Below are positions 54,529 through 63,773 of a stretch of DNA of 64,000 nt, piece by piece. Positions within the stretch are counted from its first letter, which is position 1. Each line of letters begins with the position of its first letter. A model generated the notes under the pieces. That model did not search any database, was not told where the DNA came from, and saw only the letters and a list, made by a program, of their open reading frames with translations. The DNA lies in NCBI GenBank assembly GCA_900471525.1, contig UCEZ01000012.1, positions 36,934 through 100,933 on the forward strand, in the 5' to 3' direction. This DNA comes from Hyphomicrobiales bacterium (GTDB taxonomy: Bacteria; Pseudomonadota; Alphaproteobacteria; Rhizobiales; Rhizobiaceae). The position numbers and the translations under genes were made by a program.

Positions 54529-55617
54529 ATGGAAAATCCCCCGGCAAATACGCCCAAAATCGACGATTTTGCGGATCGCGATCCTTCCGCCGGTGTCGAT
54601 CTCGTCATCGAAACCGGCGCTTCCCCGCCGTCGGCGCGGCTGGAAGCCCTCGTTGCGACCGCGACAGCCTACGCCAACGCCGCCAGTTCCGAAAATACCC
54701 GCGACGCCTACGCCAAGGACTGGCGGCATTTTTCCGCCTGGTGCCGCCGCGAAGGGTTTGATCCAACCCCGCCGTCGAGCCAGGTCATCGGCCTTTACAT
54801 CGGCGCGTGCGCCGCCGGCGACCCGAAGCGCAATACCCCTGCCCTCTCGGTGGCGACGATCGAGCGGCGCCTCTCCGGGCTGGCCTGGAACTTTACCCAG
54901 CGCGGCACGCCGATGGATCGAGCCGATCGGCATATTGCGACCGTGCTGGCCGGCATTCGCCGCAAGCATGCCAAGCCGCCGCGGCAGAAAGAAGCGGTGC
55001 TGGGCGAAGACATCAAGGCGATGGTCGACACGCTCGGTCATGATCTCAGGGGCCTGCGCGACCGGGCCATCCTGCTCTTGGGTTTCGCCGGCGGCCTGCG
55101 GCGGTCCGAGATCGTCGGTCTTGACATCGTCCGCGACGATCACAGCGACGGCCATGGCTGGATCGAGATTTTTCCCGGCCAGGGCGTGCTGCTGACACTG
55201 CGCGGCAAGACCGGCTGGCGCGAGGTCGAGGTCGGCCGCGGCGCCTCCGATCAAACCTGCCCCGTCGTTGCCCTCGAGAGCTGGATTCGCTTTGGCCGCA
55301 TCGCCAGAGGCGCCCTCTTCCGGCGCATCTTCAAGGACAACAAGACCGTCGACGTCGAGCGGCTCTCCGACAAGCATGTCGCCCGCCTGGTCAAGCAGAC
55401 CGCGCTTGCCGCCGGTGTCCGTTCCGATCTGCCGGAAGGGGAACGGGCCGGGCTGTTCGCCGGCCACTCGCTGCGCGCCGGCCTTGCCTCCTCGGCCGAG
55501 ATCGAGGAGCGTTACGTGCAAAAGCAGCTCGGGCACGCCTCGGCCGAAATGACCCGCAAATATCAGCGCCGACGCGACCGCTTCCGCACCAATCTCACCA
55601 AGGCGTCAGGGCTTTGA
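54529..55617 (+). CDS. Tyrosine recombinase/integrase (Xer-like)
   Basis: 362 aa from the ATG at 54529; an ATG at 54508 overlaps the dif-like site and is less likely. The core-binding domain (SSENTRDAYAKDWRHFSAWC) is followed by the catalytic residues Arg in GGLRRSEI, HSLRAG (His, Arg), GHAS and Tyr in KYQRRRD. It probably resolves plasmid multimers or integrates an element by acting on the site at 54478-54508. It is on the opposite strand to DUF1403-ScpB. Confidence 0.88.
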   Translation: MENPPANTPKIDDFADRDPSAGVDLVIETGASPPSARLEALVATATAYANAASSENTRDAYAKDWRHFSAWCRREGFDPTPPSSQVIGLYIGACAAGDPKRNTPALSVATIERRLSGLAWNFTQRGTPMDRADRHIATVLAGIRRKHAKPPRQKEAVLGEDIKAMVDTLGHDLRGLRDRAILLLGFAGGLRRSEIVGLDIVRDDHSDGHGWIEIFPGQGVLLTLRGKTGWREVEVGRGASDQTCPVVALESWIRFGRIARGALFRRIFKDNKTVDVERLSDKHVARLVKQTALAAGVRSDLPEGERAGLFAGHSLRAGLASSAEIEERYVQKQLGHASAEMTRKYQRRRDRFRTNLTKASGL

Positions 55618-55691
55618 ACGCCCCTCCCCTGCCGCGGGATTGAAATCGTTAGGTCAAAAATGCGTGCTGGGTTTTCAGCTTAGCGCTTCAA

Positions 55692-57578
55692 TTGAAATCG
55701 GGAAGTAGAAGCCACAACCGACATCTCAACCCCTCCGAGTATAGAACATATCGTAATGAATGCGCGCGAACCGTTGTTCGGCTTTCAGCGACTTTAAAGC
55801 AGGATAGAGCAGTTAAGATGGCATGCCAGGGCGACGAGACAGAATTCCGGACAAACATTGCACGATTCGAAGCCAGCCTGGATGAGGCTTTGTCCGCCCT
55901 GCCATCATTTGGCTGGGAAGCCAACGCGACCTTGCGGCTTGCTTGTGAACTATACGAAATGATAGCCCTGGACGAAAATAACGTCGTTGGACCCGAGTGG
56001 ATCGCACGCGGGATCATGATTTTCGGAAAATTTCTTGTTTCAGGGAAGCCAGGTTATAAACCGCAACCTCAAAACAGCGCTGACGTTCAACAACTCACTT
56101 CAGATCTTTTGTGGGCCGGCCACTATTACATGGTGCGAGAGTATCTCTACTACACTTACAATGCAAAAGGCTCGATGAGTTGGGACTTCAGACCGAACCG
56201 CGTTGATATCCGGTTTGGTGATCGAACGGTTCCCAGGCAGTTTTTTACCGTCGCTAATGACCTTTTTATGGGGACCGTGGGAAGACTGGAGAAATGGAAC
56301 AAGATTGACGAAATCTTGCGGCTCCTGGAGAACGAACCAGAAGGCGTTCATACTCCGAATACAATTGCAGCGCTCGAACTCATACAGGAAGAGGTCGAAC
56401 TTAAGATTGATGGTGGTTTCTCGATCCTGCCCAGCACTTCGAACGTCGACCTTGGCGGATACTCTTATGCGGAGTTTCTGTCGGTTTATCGCCAGATGCT
56501 TTTGCTGGCGCTTTATCATCGCTACCTCGCCTATGGGCAAGGCTTGGTCGGCGCGCTCTACGTGAGCGAGGACGAGTTCATTGCCGTGCTTGAGCGAGGT
56601 TCCGGGTTGTCCCAAGTGGCCGTGCGACGGATTTTGGCGGATCTGATTTTCGACGCTGCTGCCGCCGCCGATCGTCTCGATGGAGCCTTGTTCTCCATCA
56701 TGCGAGACGCAAGCCCCGACCGGACATTGGTCATTCGGCCGCATCACCTCGTTGTCACAGAAGGGATCGTCAACACGTTGCGGGTAATTGCCCAACGACG
56801 GCCAAAGCTGTTCTTGAACGAGATTAGCAACCCAATGGGCAAAGCTTTCGTAGCGCGCATGAAATCCGCTTGGCAAGCTCAAGGTTTCACGTGCAGGCCC
56901 GAAGTGTCGCTAAAAGATTTCGACCCGAAACTTCCCGACATAGATCTTCTGGTAATTTCAGAAGAGCCTACCCTTGGCTATGTCGTTTTCGTATGCGAAC
57001 TCAAAAGCCCGGTACCTCCGCGCTGGGCGAAAGACCAGCTTAAAGCCCTGCAGAAGGATAACGTGTCCAAGGCCTTTCGCCAAGTCGATGCATTGAATTC
57101 GTTCTTAGGAACCGACGCTGGCCTGGCATTCATACAACGGCAGCTTCCAGCGACCGGTCATCCAATCTTCTCTGATTTCGTCGTTTCCCTTGTTAGCCTG
57201 ATCATCACATCCGACAACTCAGGCATGTTCTTCGGAGAAGAGAAGACAAGAGTAATCAACTTTCGGACGCTAGAGCGACTTCTAGAAAGAAGTGATGGCG
57301 ACGTGGCACTAATATTGCGAGTGCTCAGCAACTACAACGACGCCGCTGACGAACTGCTCAAGGTGGTTACCAGTGAATTCTTTATCGGCGACTTACAGGT
57401 CAGGTACGATGGTGTTGCGCAGGGGCCATACTTCGATTTTCCACGCGGGACGTGGAACTCTATCCCCGATCGCACAGAACGAGCTCGGCAATACGCGGCT
57501 GATGGCGGCCATCCCTTCGATGTCTTTAAACATCGCCCTCCAGATGCCCATGTGATTTATGGGCGGGACAAGTCCTGA
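55692..57578 (+). CDS. Large protein with PD-(D/E)XK nuclease motif
   Basis: 628 aa from the ATG at 55692; an ATG at 55818 is an alternative start. Residues about 390-440 hold PDIDLLVISEEPTLGYVVFV then CELKSP, an Asp followed by E-L-K as in restriction-type nucleases; a basic ARMKSAWQAQGFTCRPE segment lies before it. The first 350 residues are helical and unassigned. Gene neighbourhood (integrase on one side, a reader-nuclease on the other) suggests a defence or mobile function. Not assigned to a known system. Confidence 0.6.
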   Translation: MKSGSRSHNRHLNPSEYRTYRNECARTVVRLSATLKQDRAVKMACQGDETEFRTNIARFEASLDEALSALPSFGWEANATLRLACELYEMIALDENNVVGPEWIARGIMIFGKFLVSGKPGYKPQPQNSADVQQLTSDLLWAGHYYMVREYLYYTYNAKGSMSWDFRPNRVDIRFGDRTVPRQFFTVANDLFMGTVGRLEKWNKIDEILRLLENEPEGVHTPNTIAALELIQEEVELKIDGGFSILPSTSNVDLGGYSYAEFLSVYRQMLLLALYHRYLAYGQGLVGALYVSEDEFIAVLERGSGLSQVAVRRILADLIFDAAAAADRLDGALFSIMRDASPDRTLVIRPHHLVVTEGIVNTLRVIAQRRPKLFLNEISNPMGKAFVARMKSAWQAQGFTCRPEVSLKDFDPKLPDIDLLVISEEPTLGYVVFVCELKSPVPPRWAKDQLKALQKDNVSKAFRQVDALNSFLGTDAGLAFIQRQLPATGHPIFSDFVVSLVSLIITSDNSGMFFGEEKTRVINFRTLERLLERSDGDVALILRVLSNYNDAADELLKVVTSEFFIGDLQVRYDGVAQGPYFDFPRGTWNSIPDRTERARQYAADGGHPFDVFKHRPPDAHVIYGRDKS

Positions 57579-57601
57579 TCGTCAGATGCGGGACGCTCTC
57601 C

Positions 57602-57745
57602 ATGCCCAAGAATGATTTTTTCAGTGCTAAGGCTTCCGAGGAAGCCAAGCGCACTCAGGTCAGGTTCGCCGTCAAGTGTCGTTTCGCAGTGACCAGTTTG
57701 ATTGCTGATGAGGAAGAGGCTTCAAGCTTTAAGTCGGCCAAATAA
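57602..57745 (+). CDS. Possible 47-aa protein
   Basis: Starts MPKNDFFSAKASEEAKRTQV and ends IADEEEASSFKSAK, a plausible charged composition. The ribosome-binding site is weak and the end overlaps the convergent gene by 17 bases. It lies 23 bases after the 628-aa nuclease gene and could be a small partner of it. Confidence 0.3.
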   Translation: MPKNDFFSAKASEEAKRTQVRFAVKCRFAVTSLIADEEEASSFKSAK

Positions 57746-58763
57746 CCTTGAACCCGAGGTTTTCATCCGGCCATGCCAAGCCAAAGCCGTTCTCCAGCGC
57801 CAAAGCTCGATCATCCGCCCCGGTTACCGGGGTCTCAACAACGATGAGCTTTTTACCGCCCCATTTCTGGTGTTGCTCATAATCCAACAACTGGCCCATC
57901 GCGGTGCGGATCGCGTACCTCACCGTAGTTGCTTCTGTAGGTTTAATCTCCACCATTACCGCGCCAGTCGTCCCGTCGTCGTATCGAAGATCATCGCAAA
58001 ACGTCGTTGGAAAGGTGACGGACGGGTGACGCCTGCGAAGATAAGATTCGAAGCTCTTATGAAGATCATGATGCCGCGGGCTGATAACCGCTTCGTAGGC
58101 CCCCACATAGCGCTGATAACCTTCTGTGGTCGCGGCCCCTGCCCTCCCTCTTCCTCGGCGCTTGCCTGGATTGCGCGCTGGTGTCTCCCGAGTTCCGTCG
58201 AGGAGCTTTCGGACTGAGCGCACAAATCGCCTGGCATCTGGGTCTTCCGTATCCTCAGCGTACCACCAGCTCGCTTGCCCGCTCCACCCGGGGCCGCGCT
58301 CGAGCATCAAAGTGCTCGTTCTATCTTTCGGGTCGAGTAAGAATGCGTTCTCGATGCGGGTTTTGCATCGAAAATTGCTCATCTGGTCTCGCTCATGCTG
58401 CTCCGAGGGGTAAATCCCATTGAAGAACTGGCGCTTGCGGTAGAGGCGAGCGTGTCGATACCAACCGATGACGCACCGTGGGTCGTTGCCTTCTACGGGA
58501 GCGGTCCAAACGATGTCGACGTTGTCGATATATTCATCCGTACGGCTCACTCCCAGTTTCTCGATGGCGATCGAACGATCGATCTTCCCTTTGATTGTTT
58601 CGAAGTGCCCGTAGACGTATCCGTCGTCGCAGGGAACAAAGTTGAGCTCCTCACCGCAATACCCTTGTTTTCTCGGGAACCCGCCTCCACCTTTGGGCGG
58701 ATCCTTGGGATTCCTCCCCGCGTAATGTTTCATCCACGCAATATTGCAGAAAAGAAGAGGCAT
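57729..58763 (-). CDS. Modified-base-reader-like domain fused to a PD-(D/E)XK nuclease (putative type IV restriction)
   Basis: 344 aa from the ATG at 58763; a TTG at 58787 and an ATG at 58775 are also in frame. The N-terminus MPLLFCNIAWMKHYAG, with GGGGFPRKQGYCGEELNF and DPRCVIGWYRHARLYRKR, matches a PUA/EVE-like domain that is fused to HNH or other nucleases in many bacteria. The C-terminus has DDLRYDDGTTGAVMVEIKPT, an Asp with E-I-K, followed by AMGQLLDYEQHQ. Together this is the build of an enzyme that finds modified bases and cuts. Target base unknown. Confidence 0.62.
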   Translation of the reverse strand: MPLLFCNIAWMKHYAGRNPKDPPKGGGGFPRKQGYCGEELNFVPCDDGYVYGHFETIKGKIDRSIAIEKLGVSRTDEYIDNVDIVWTAPVEGNDPRCVIGWYRHARLYRKRQFFNGIYPSEQHERDQMSNFRCKTRIENAFLLDPKDRTSTLMLERGPGWSGQASWWYAEDTEDPDARRFVRSVRKLLDGTRETPARNPGKRRGRGRAGAATTEGYQRYVGAYEAVISPRHHDLHKSFESYLRRRHPSVTFPTTFCDDLRYDDGTTGAVMVEIKPTEATTVRYAIRTAMGQLLDYEQHQKWGGKKLIVVETPVTGADDRALALENGFGLAWPDENLGFKVIWPT

Positions 58764-59012
58764 TCTGATATCCATCTTGACGAACAATCAAACCAATCTT
58801 CACTCCCTTCGCCGCGCTTTCAATGCCCTATTCCGTTAAATCTGGACAGATGAGGAGCTCCGGCAAGCTTCGGAAAACGTCCTGAAAACGCTACGAGAGT
58901 CAATTCCGGACGCGATCTGACTCTGGTGATCCGCATTGGCCGCAATACCGATGATGTCCCTGTCTTTCTCGAAAGCTTCCGGCGGGATTGTTTAAAATCA
59001 ATACCTTAGTCT

Positions 59013-59028
59013 GTTGTCAGCTGACTAC
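59013..59028. promoter_or_regulatory. parS-like site downstream of repC
   Basis: GTTGTCAGCTGACTAC. Its exact reverse complement occurs between repA and repB at 61513-61528, so these are the likely RepB-binding partition sites. Confidence 0.68.
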
Positions 59029-59079
59029 GTTCTTTGTGCTCCCTATACGCGAGAAGGTAGCGCGACATGGTGCGCCATT

Positions 59080-60291
59080 TCACGCCCGCATCGCCCCGCC
59101 AGAATTCACTTTGAGTAGCGCCATTAGCATCGGCCCAAGCGAAAACTCCCCCCTTCGCGCTCGTGAGGTCAGGTCGCGAAGATAGCCTCCAGCCGAGGTG
59201 ATGTGCCCTGCCCGCTCCAATATCGCGGCCATCGCAGCGGCAGCGTTTTCAGGCCCCATCGCCTCGCAGGCATCTTGATACGCCGACGGGCTCACCCCCA
59301 ACATTGATCTGACGACGACCGCAGCCGTCATCAGATCCCGCCAGCCCCCGATCGCTCCGCCTGGACCGTACGCAGAGATTTCGGGGCAGGCCCTTAGCAC
59401 CATCCCGAGTGGGAAGGTCTTTATCGGCTCGGCACTTCGTTCGTTAAATTTACTCGACTTCGCGCCCTGCTCTTTTTCGGAGCTAGGTTCAAGTTCAATG
59501 ATAGATTCGGTATTTGAATTCTGTGTGTGCTGACGGGATCCGCTATCATTGGTGTCGGATTCTTCGAGATTGATGTGGCTTTCCAACAAATTGACCACCT
59601 CTTCCCTAAGGAGTTCCAACTCGTCGAGCATTCCGGTCAATTCCTCCAGTGTTTTTGCTCGCCGCAGCCGCGACATCGCGACGATATAGACCTCCTCAAC
59701 TTGCCCCCAATTGCCGGGAACTCCGTCTTCAATAGCGGCGGAGATCAGCTTGCGCACATCTCTGCGAGCAATTGTAATGCGCTCCTTGGCGATTTTCAGA
59801 TGCCGGTTGGCTTCCACGACGCGCTGAGCCAGGAGCGCCAGTTCTTCCGAGCGAGCGAGGAGAGGCGCGAGACTAAAGCCGTAAGCGGTCTCGATGGACC
59901 CATCCGAGTCCTTTCGAGCGTAACGCTTGCCGTTCGGACTGTCGTTTCGTTGAATAAGGCCGGCCTCGACCAAGACTGCCAAGTTTTCCCGAAGCGTCGT
60001 GCCGGCTATCCCGTTTGCTCGAGCAATGAGCTGCGCGTTAGACGGAAACACTATGAGGTTCCCGTCCTCCCTGAGCTCCGTCTCTGGATAAAACGACAGC
60101 AGCGCGTTCAAAACAGCGAGCGCACGGTCGCGCAAGCCTAGCAGAGTGCGAGCATCGCAGGCATCCCGATAGACTTTCCACTTGTCGATTGACTTACCAT
60201 GCCTGATGTCAGCCGCTTTAAACTGCGTTTTCACCAGGGCAAGCGTCATCGGCCGCCGCCCAAAGGGCGTCGTCACACTTCCACTCTGCAT
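59080..60291 (-). CDS. repC: Replication initiator RepC
   Basis: 403 aa from the ATG at 60291 behind GAAGGAAA. PMTLALVKTQFKAADIRHGK, FPSNAQLIARANGIAGTTLR (winged HTH that opens the origin, which lies inside repC in this family) and the C-terminal GPGGAIGGWRDLMTAAVVVR then YQDACEAMGP are diagnostic. The last gene of the repABC operon; its expression is limited by the antisense RNA in the repB-repC gap. Confidence 0.97.
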   Translation of the reverse strand: MQSGSVTTPFGRRPMTLALVKTQFKAADIRHGKSIDKWKVYRDACDARTLLGLRDRALAVLNALLSFYPETELREDGNLIVFPSNAQLIARANGIAGTTLRENLAVLVEAGLIQRNDSPNGKRYARKDSDGSIETAYGFSLAPLLARSEELALLAQRVVEANRHLKIAKERITIARRDVRKLISAAIEDGVPGNWGQVEEVYIVAMSRLRRAKTLEELTGMLDELELLREEVVNLLESHINLEESDTNDSGSRQHTQNSNTESIIELEPSSEKEQGAKSSKFNERSAEPIKTFPLGMVLRACPEISAYGPGGAIGGWRDLMTAAVVVRSMLGVSPSAYQDACEAMGPENAAAAMAAILERAGHITSAGGYLRDLTSRARRGEFSLGPMLMALLKVNSGGAMRA

Positions 60292-60351
60292 TTTCCTTCA
60301 CCTTCCAAAAAGGCAAAAGAAATCCGCTCACCAAAACGGTGCCAAAGACTC

Positions 60352-60446
60352 TTGACTGCGATTCATGGAAATGCGATTCTCAGGCTGCTTAGACCTATGA
60401 GAGAGGCTTCCACGACGGCGACGTTTGGGGGCCTTTTTCTTTTTGC
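60352..60446 (+). ncRNA. Countertranscribed RNA (incA) of the repABC operon
   Basis: On the strand opposite to repC, TTGACT (60352-60357) starts a promoter-like region, and AGGCTTCC (60404-60411) pairs with GGGGGCCT (60427-60434) ahead of a long T-run (TTTTTCTTTTT). Position in the repB-repC gap and the terminal hairpin match the ctRNAs known to repress repC. Ends are estimates. Confidence 0.72.
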
Positions 60447-60463
60447 TCTGTTCCTATCTCCAA

Positions 60464-61471
60464 CTAACCTTCAGACGACGGACTTTCCTTTCTGAAGTTC
60501 GCGTAGAGTTCGGGCAGTTGCTCCATGACAAACTTGGCAAAAGCCTCGTCCCGATCTCGATTCATTTCGATTTTGCAGTGCTTGCCGGCGACGGCAAGTG
60601 TCGCGATTTCAAGTCCCTCAGACGACTTGGCTATTAGTCGAACGGGGGATGATGCCGACGTTTTCTCACTATCTGTTTTGACCGCCCGGAGCACGGCCAG
60701 GAAACGATCGTCCGTGTCTTTGTGACTAAACGACGAATCGTCAGCTGCTTTGCGGGCCTTCTTCTCGGCGCCAGCCGGCTTCAGTAGGTCAGCCAATTCC
60801 TGCCATCTAGGCCGGCCGATTTTTGGTGCGCGACCGATCGAATCAATCAACCATTTCGGTACCGCTCGTGCCACCCCAACAAGCTTATGAACTTCCTGCC
60901 GATCGACCGAAAGCGCTGTTTGGATTAGCGCTCGCTGGAAGCCGCCATCTTCGAGCTTGAGCGCGAATGACGCTCGCTCAATGAATGTCAAATCCTCGCG
61001 CGCAGAATTCTCGATACCTTGAGCAACGACGAGCTTGTCGTCATCAAGGTCGCGCACGAAAGCCTTGACGGTCGTCCCAAGCTCGGTCGCCGCGCGCACG
61101 CGACGATGGCCATATGCGATCTGATAGCGCCCGGGTTCTGACGAATGCTTTCGGACAAGAATTGGAATTTCCTGTCCGTGGTCCTTGATCGACGTCTTGA
61201 GTGCTTCGATCGCTGCAAGGTCCTGATCAACGAATCGATCGGCAAAGGGGGAGGGGTCGATGAGTGTGGGATCAAGGTCAACCGGGAAAGCGCCGTTGGC
61301 CACCTGCTGCTTCAGTTCTTCGTAGTCTCTTTCGACCTCGGAGAATGTGTCTTTCAACGACCGGACCGCACCCGAAGCAACTCGCTGCACCGGCTGCCTT
61401 GTGTCTTCCGAGCTCGTCTCGTCGCTCCCGCCAGCGAACATGGATCGGATCGACTGTGTACGTTTGCTCAT
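60464..61471 (-). CDS. repB: Plasmid partition protein RepB (ParB family)
   Basis: 335 aa. ParB/Srx-like domain (about 60-160, DLAAIEALKTSIKDHGQEIP, YQIAYGHRRVRAATELG) and an HTH region (DLTFIERASFALKLEDGGFQ, QTALSVDRQEVHKLVGVARA). It binds the parS-like sites at 61513-61528 and 59013-59028 and works with RepA. Second gene of the operon, 94 bases after repA. Confidence 0.96.
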   Translation of the reverse strand: MSKRTQSIRSMFAGGSDETSSEDTRQPVQRVASGAVRSLKDTFSEVERDYEELKQQVANGAFPVDLDPTLIDPSPFADRFVDQDLAAIEALKTSIKDHGQEIPILVRKHSSEPGRYQIAYGHRRVRAATELGTTVKAFVRDLDDDKLVVAQGIENSAREDLTFIERASFALKLEDGGFQRALIQTALSVDRQEVHKLVGVARAVPKWLIDSIGRAPKIGRPRWQELADLLKPAGAEKKARKAADDSSFSHKDTDDRFLAVLRAVKTDSEKTSASSPVRLIAKSSEGLEIATLAVAGKHCKIEMNRDRDEAFAKFVMEQLPELYANFRKESPSSEG

Positions 61472-61512
61472 CGTTACCCTCCTCGAACGGACGCAAGGTC
61501 AGTCGCAACGAA

Positions 61513-61528
61513 GTAGTCAGCTGACAAC
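61513..61528. promoter_or_regulatory. parS-like site between repA and repB
   Basis: GTAGTCAGCTGACAAC, a nearly perfect palindrome and the exact reverse complement of the site at 59013-59028. Ti plasmids also place parS in this gap. Confidence 0.7.
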
Positions 61529-61565
61529 ACGTTAAGCCACTGTTTTGTTTGCACGTCCGCGTAAG

Positions 61566-62774
61566 TCACCGGCCCCATACCTCGTTGATCAGTTCGATCA
61601 CTTCCTGGTTCACTGCGGTGATGGATTCCATTGCCCTATCGTAGGTGGATCTTCCGACCGCACCCCGCGACAACTCGTAAAGCGATTGCTTTGTCAGCCC
61701 CGCATTCGCGATAGCGGTCGACTTCCAAGCTGCCGCGGCCATCACATCTGATCCGAAGACGTCTCGCAGCAAGCCGACGATTTCTTGTTCGGGTACGTCG
61801 CGGGGATCATGTCTGGTTACGAGGAAACGCAGGAAGTCATAGTCGAGGCGCCCACCAGCCTCCTCGATGACCGAGACCAGGTCGGAGGTCATCAGCAGGA
61901 ACTGGCTCATCGACGCGACATCGACCATTTGGGGATGGACTGTCACAATCATACCGGTCGCTGCGTTAAGCGCGCCCATGGTCAGAAAGCCAAGCTGGGG
62001 AGGGCAGTCCACGACAACGACGTCGAAATCATTCTCAATCTGAGCTATTGCACCGGCGACACGGCGAAAAAACAGATCCTCTGGTCGCCCGCGGTTCTGC
62101 AACATGAAGCGTGGCGTCTGATGTTCGAACTCCATCAGTTCGAGGTTGCCAGGCACGATGCTGATTCCCGTGAAATAAGTAGGGCGGATGATGTCTTTCA
62201 TCGCGACCCGTTGGTCATCGTACCGGATTGCGCCATAGAGCGTGGTGTTTTCCGCCACGTCAAATTCCGGCTGGTAGCCGAACATAGATGAGAGCGAGGC
62301 TTGTGGATCGAGGTCGATTGCAAGCACTCGATAACCTTGCAATGCCAAACCTTGGGCGACATAGACCGAGGTTGTTGTCTTTGCGGAGCCACCCTTAAAG
62401 TTGGCGACCGTAACAATCTGTAGCTTCTCACCGTCGCGCCGGCGGGGCCAGAACCTCCCGGCTTCTTTTGGCCGTGCACCTGCGAGATACTCACGAAGCT
62501 CGTTGATCTGGGCCAGCGTGTAGGAGCGGCGACCACCGGTTCCAAGATCCGGAGAGGGTCCGAGACCATCAAGCGACAGTTGGCGCAAGTAGCCGTCGGA
62601 AACTCCCACGATGTCGGCGACTTCACCAGACGTAAAGGAGCGAAGCGATTTCTGGGCGCTGGGCGGAAAGGCGCGCTCTCCGACCGCTCTCAGCCTCGCA
62701 GACAGCGCCTCGGCGCGTTGCGTAATGCGAGCGGAAGTGGATGCTCGATCGATGTGCCTGTCTATCACGTTCAC
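61566..62774 (-). CDS. repA: Plasmid partition ATPase RepA (ParA family)
   Basis: 402 aa from a GTG behind AGAGG. An N-terminal MerR-like HTH (FTSGEVADIVGVSDGYLRQL) is followed by the deviant Walker A FKGGSAKTTTSVY near 125, IDLDPQASLS, and VVVDCPPQLGFLTM (Walker B). It separates plasmid copies and represses the operon. Confidence 0.97.
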   Translation of the reverse strand: MNVIDRHIDRASTSARITQRAEALSARLRAVGERAFPPSAQKSLRSFTSGEVADIVGVSDGYLRQLSLDGLGPSPDLGTGGRRSYTLAQINELREYLAGARPKEAGRFWPRRRDGEKLQIVTVANFKGGSAKTTTSVYVAQGLALQGYRVLAIDLDPQASLSSMFGYQPEFDVAENTTLYGAIRYDDQRVAMKDIIRPTYFTGISIVPGNLELMEFEHQTPRFMLQNRGRPEDLFFRRVAGAIAQIENDFDVVVVDCPPQLGFLTMGALNAATGMIVTVHPQMVDVASMSQFLLMTSDLVSVIEEAGGRLDYDFLRFLVTRHDPRDVPEQEIVGLLRDVFGSDVMAAAAWKSTAIANAGLTKQSLYELSRGAVGRSTYDRAMESITAVNQEVIELINEVWGR

Positions 62775-63143
62775 ATTGGCCTCTGGTTTCAGACGGTTTA
62801 TTGGCGTCAGACGCGCTATTGCCGTCTCAAAGGTAAGCCACGATTCTCATCGTGCCGCAAGTGAAATAGGGTTAACAAGACCTTAACACGCGTACATGGA
62901 AGAAGCGTTTGTCTTCCTGCCTTGATAATTTTTCAAACGAATTCTGAAACTTACGAGGGGTCGGGTGTCTTCTCCCGAAAAGGCTCACTAACACTTTTGA
63001 TAGTAAAACTCGATGTTCCGAAGCCTGAGGAAGAGCTGATCAAGTCGATCAGCCTAGAATCACCGCTAACACTTTTGCGAGTAGACCACTCTTCAATTGC
63101 CCGGCAAACCTCCCGCGTCCGAAACGCACGGGAGATTTGCTTT
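62775..63143. other. repA-traI divergent intergenic region
   Basis: 369 bases that must hold the repABC and traI promoters. Two direct repeats, CTAACACTTTTG-N2-AGTA, start at 62988 and 63066 (78 bases apart). No perfect 18-base tra box of the Ti type was seen. Confidence 0.6.
62988..63083 (+). repeat. Two direct repeats upstream of traI
   Basis: CTAACACTTTTGATAGTA (62988-63005) and CTAACACTTTTGCGAGTA (63066-63083). The ACTTTTG-N2-AGT part is partly palindromic, so these may be lux-box-like binding sites for a quorum-sensing regulator. Confidence 0.45.
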
Positions 63144-63767
63144 ATGCACCTCATCGCTATCCGCACGCCGAAAGGCACCGCCGAAGTCCGAATTCTTGAC
63201 GCAATGCACTGCCTACGGGCGCGGGTCTTCCAAGGCCGGCTCGGCTGGAATGTTCGTTGTATCGACGGGCGCGAATATGATGAGTTCGACGAATTGTCGC
63301 CCACCTACATAATCGCGCTGTCGGGAAGCGAGACTGTCGTGGGCTGTGCACGCCTGCTTCCCGCGTTTGGAACCACCATGCTGCAGGCAGTGTTTCCCGA
63401 GCTCCTCCGCCAGAGGCACTTGCCGGCTCATCCCGCGATGATCGAAAGCTCCCGTTTTTGCGTGGATACATCGATCGAAGAGGGGAGGGGCCAGGCGCTG
63501 CATGAAGCGACGCTGAGCATGTTTGCCGGCATCATTGAATGGAGCATCCAAAACGGTTACGCCGAGATCGCAACGGCGACTGATGTCCGCTTTGAGCGCA
63601 TCCTCGCTCGTGCTGGATGGCCGATGCAACGCCTCGGAGATCCCATAATGATCAACGAGACACGCAGCGTGGCCGGCGTGCTTCCGGCCGACTGGTCAAG
63701 TTTCGCGCGTTTGCGGCCTGCGTCCTACACTTCCGACTTTGTCGCACCACGCAAGCAGGCGGCTTGA
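63144..63767 (+). CDS. traI: Acyl-homoserine-lactone synthase TraI (LuxI family)
   Basis: 207 aa from the ATG at 63144, behind GGGAGA. The LuxI residues are visible: Arg and Phe in RARVFQGRLGW, the acidic GREYDEFDELSP, and VVGCARLLP with the later ESSRFCVD. It makes the signal that turns on conjugal transfer. It starts the traI-trb operon as in Ti plasmids. Confidence 0.93.
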   Translation: MHLIAIRTPKGTAEVRILDAMHCLRARVFQGRLGWNVRCIDGREYDEFDELSPTYIIALSGSETVVGCARLLPAFGTTMLQAVFPELLRQRHLPAHPAMIESSRFCVDTSIEEGRGQALHEATLSMFAGIIEWSIQNGYAEIATATDVRFERILARAGWPMQRLGDPIMINETRSVAGVLPADWSSFARLRPASYTSDFVAPRKQAA

Positions 63768-63773
63768 GGGACG

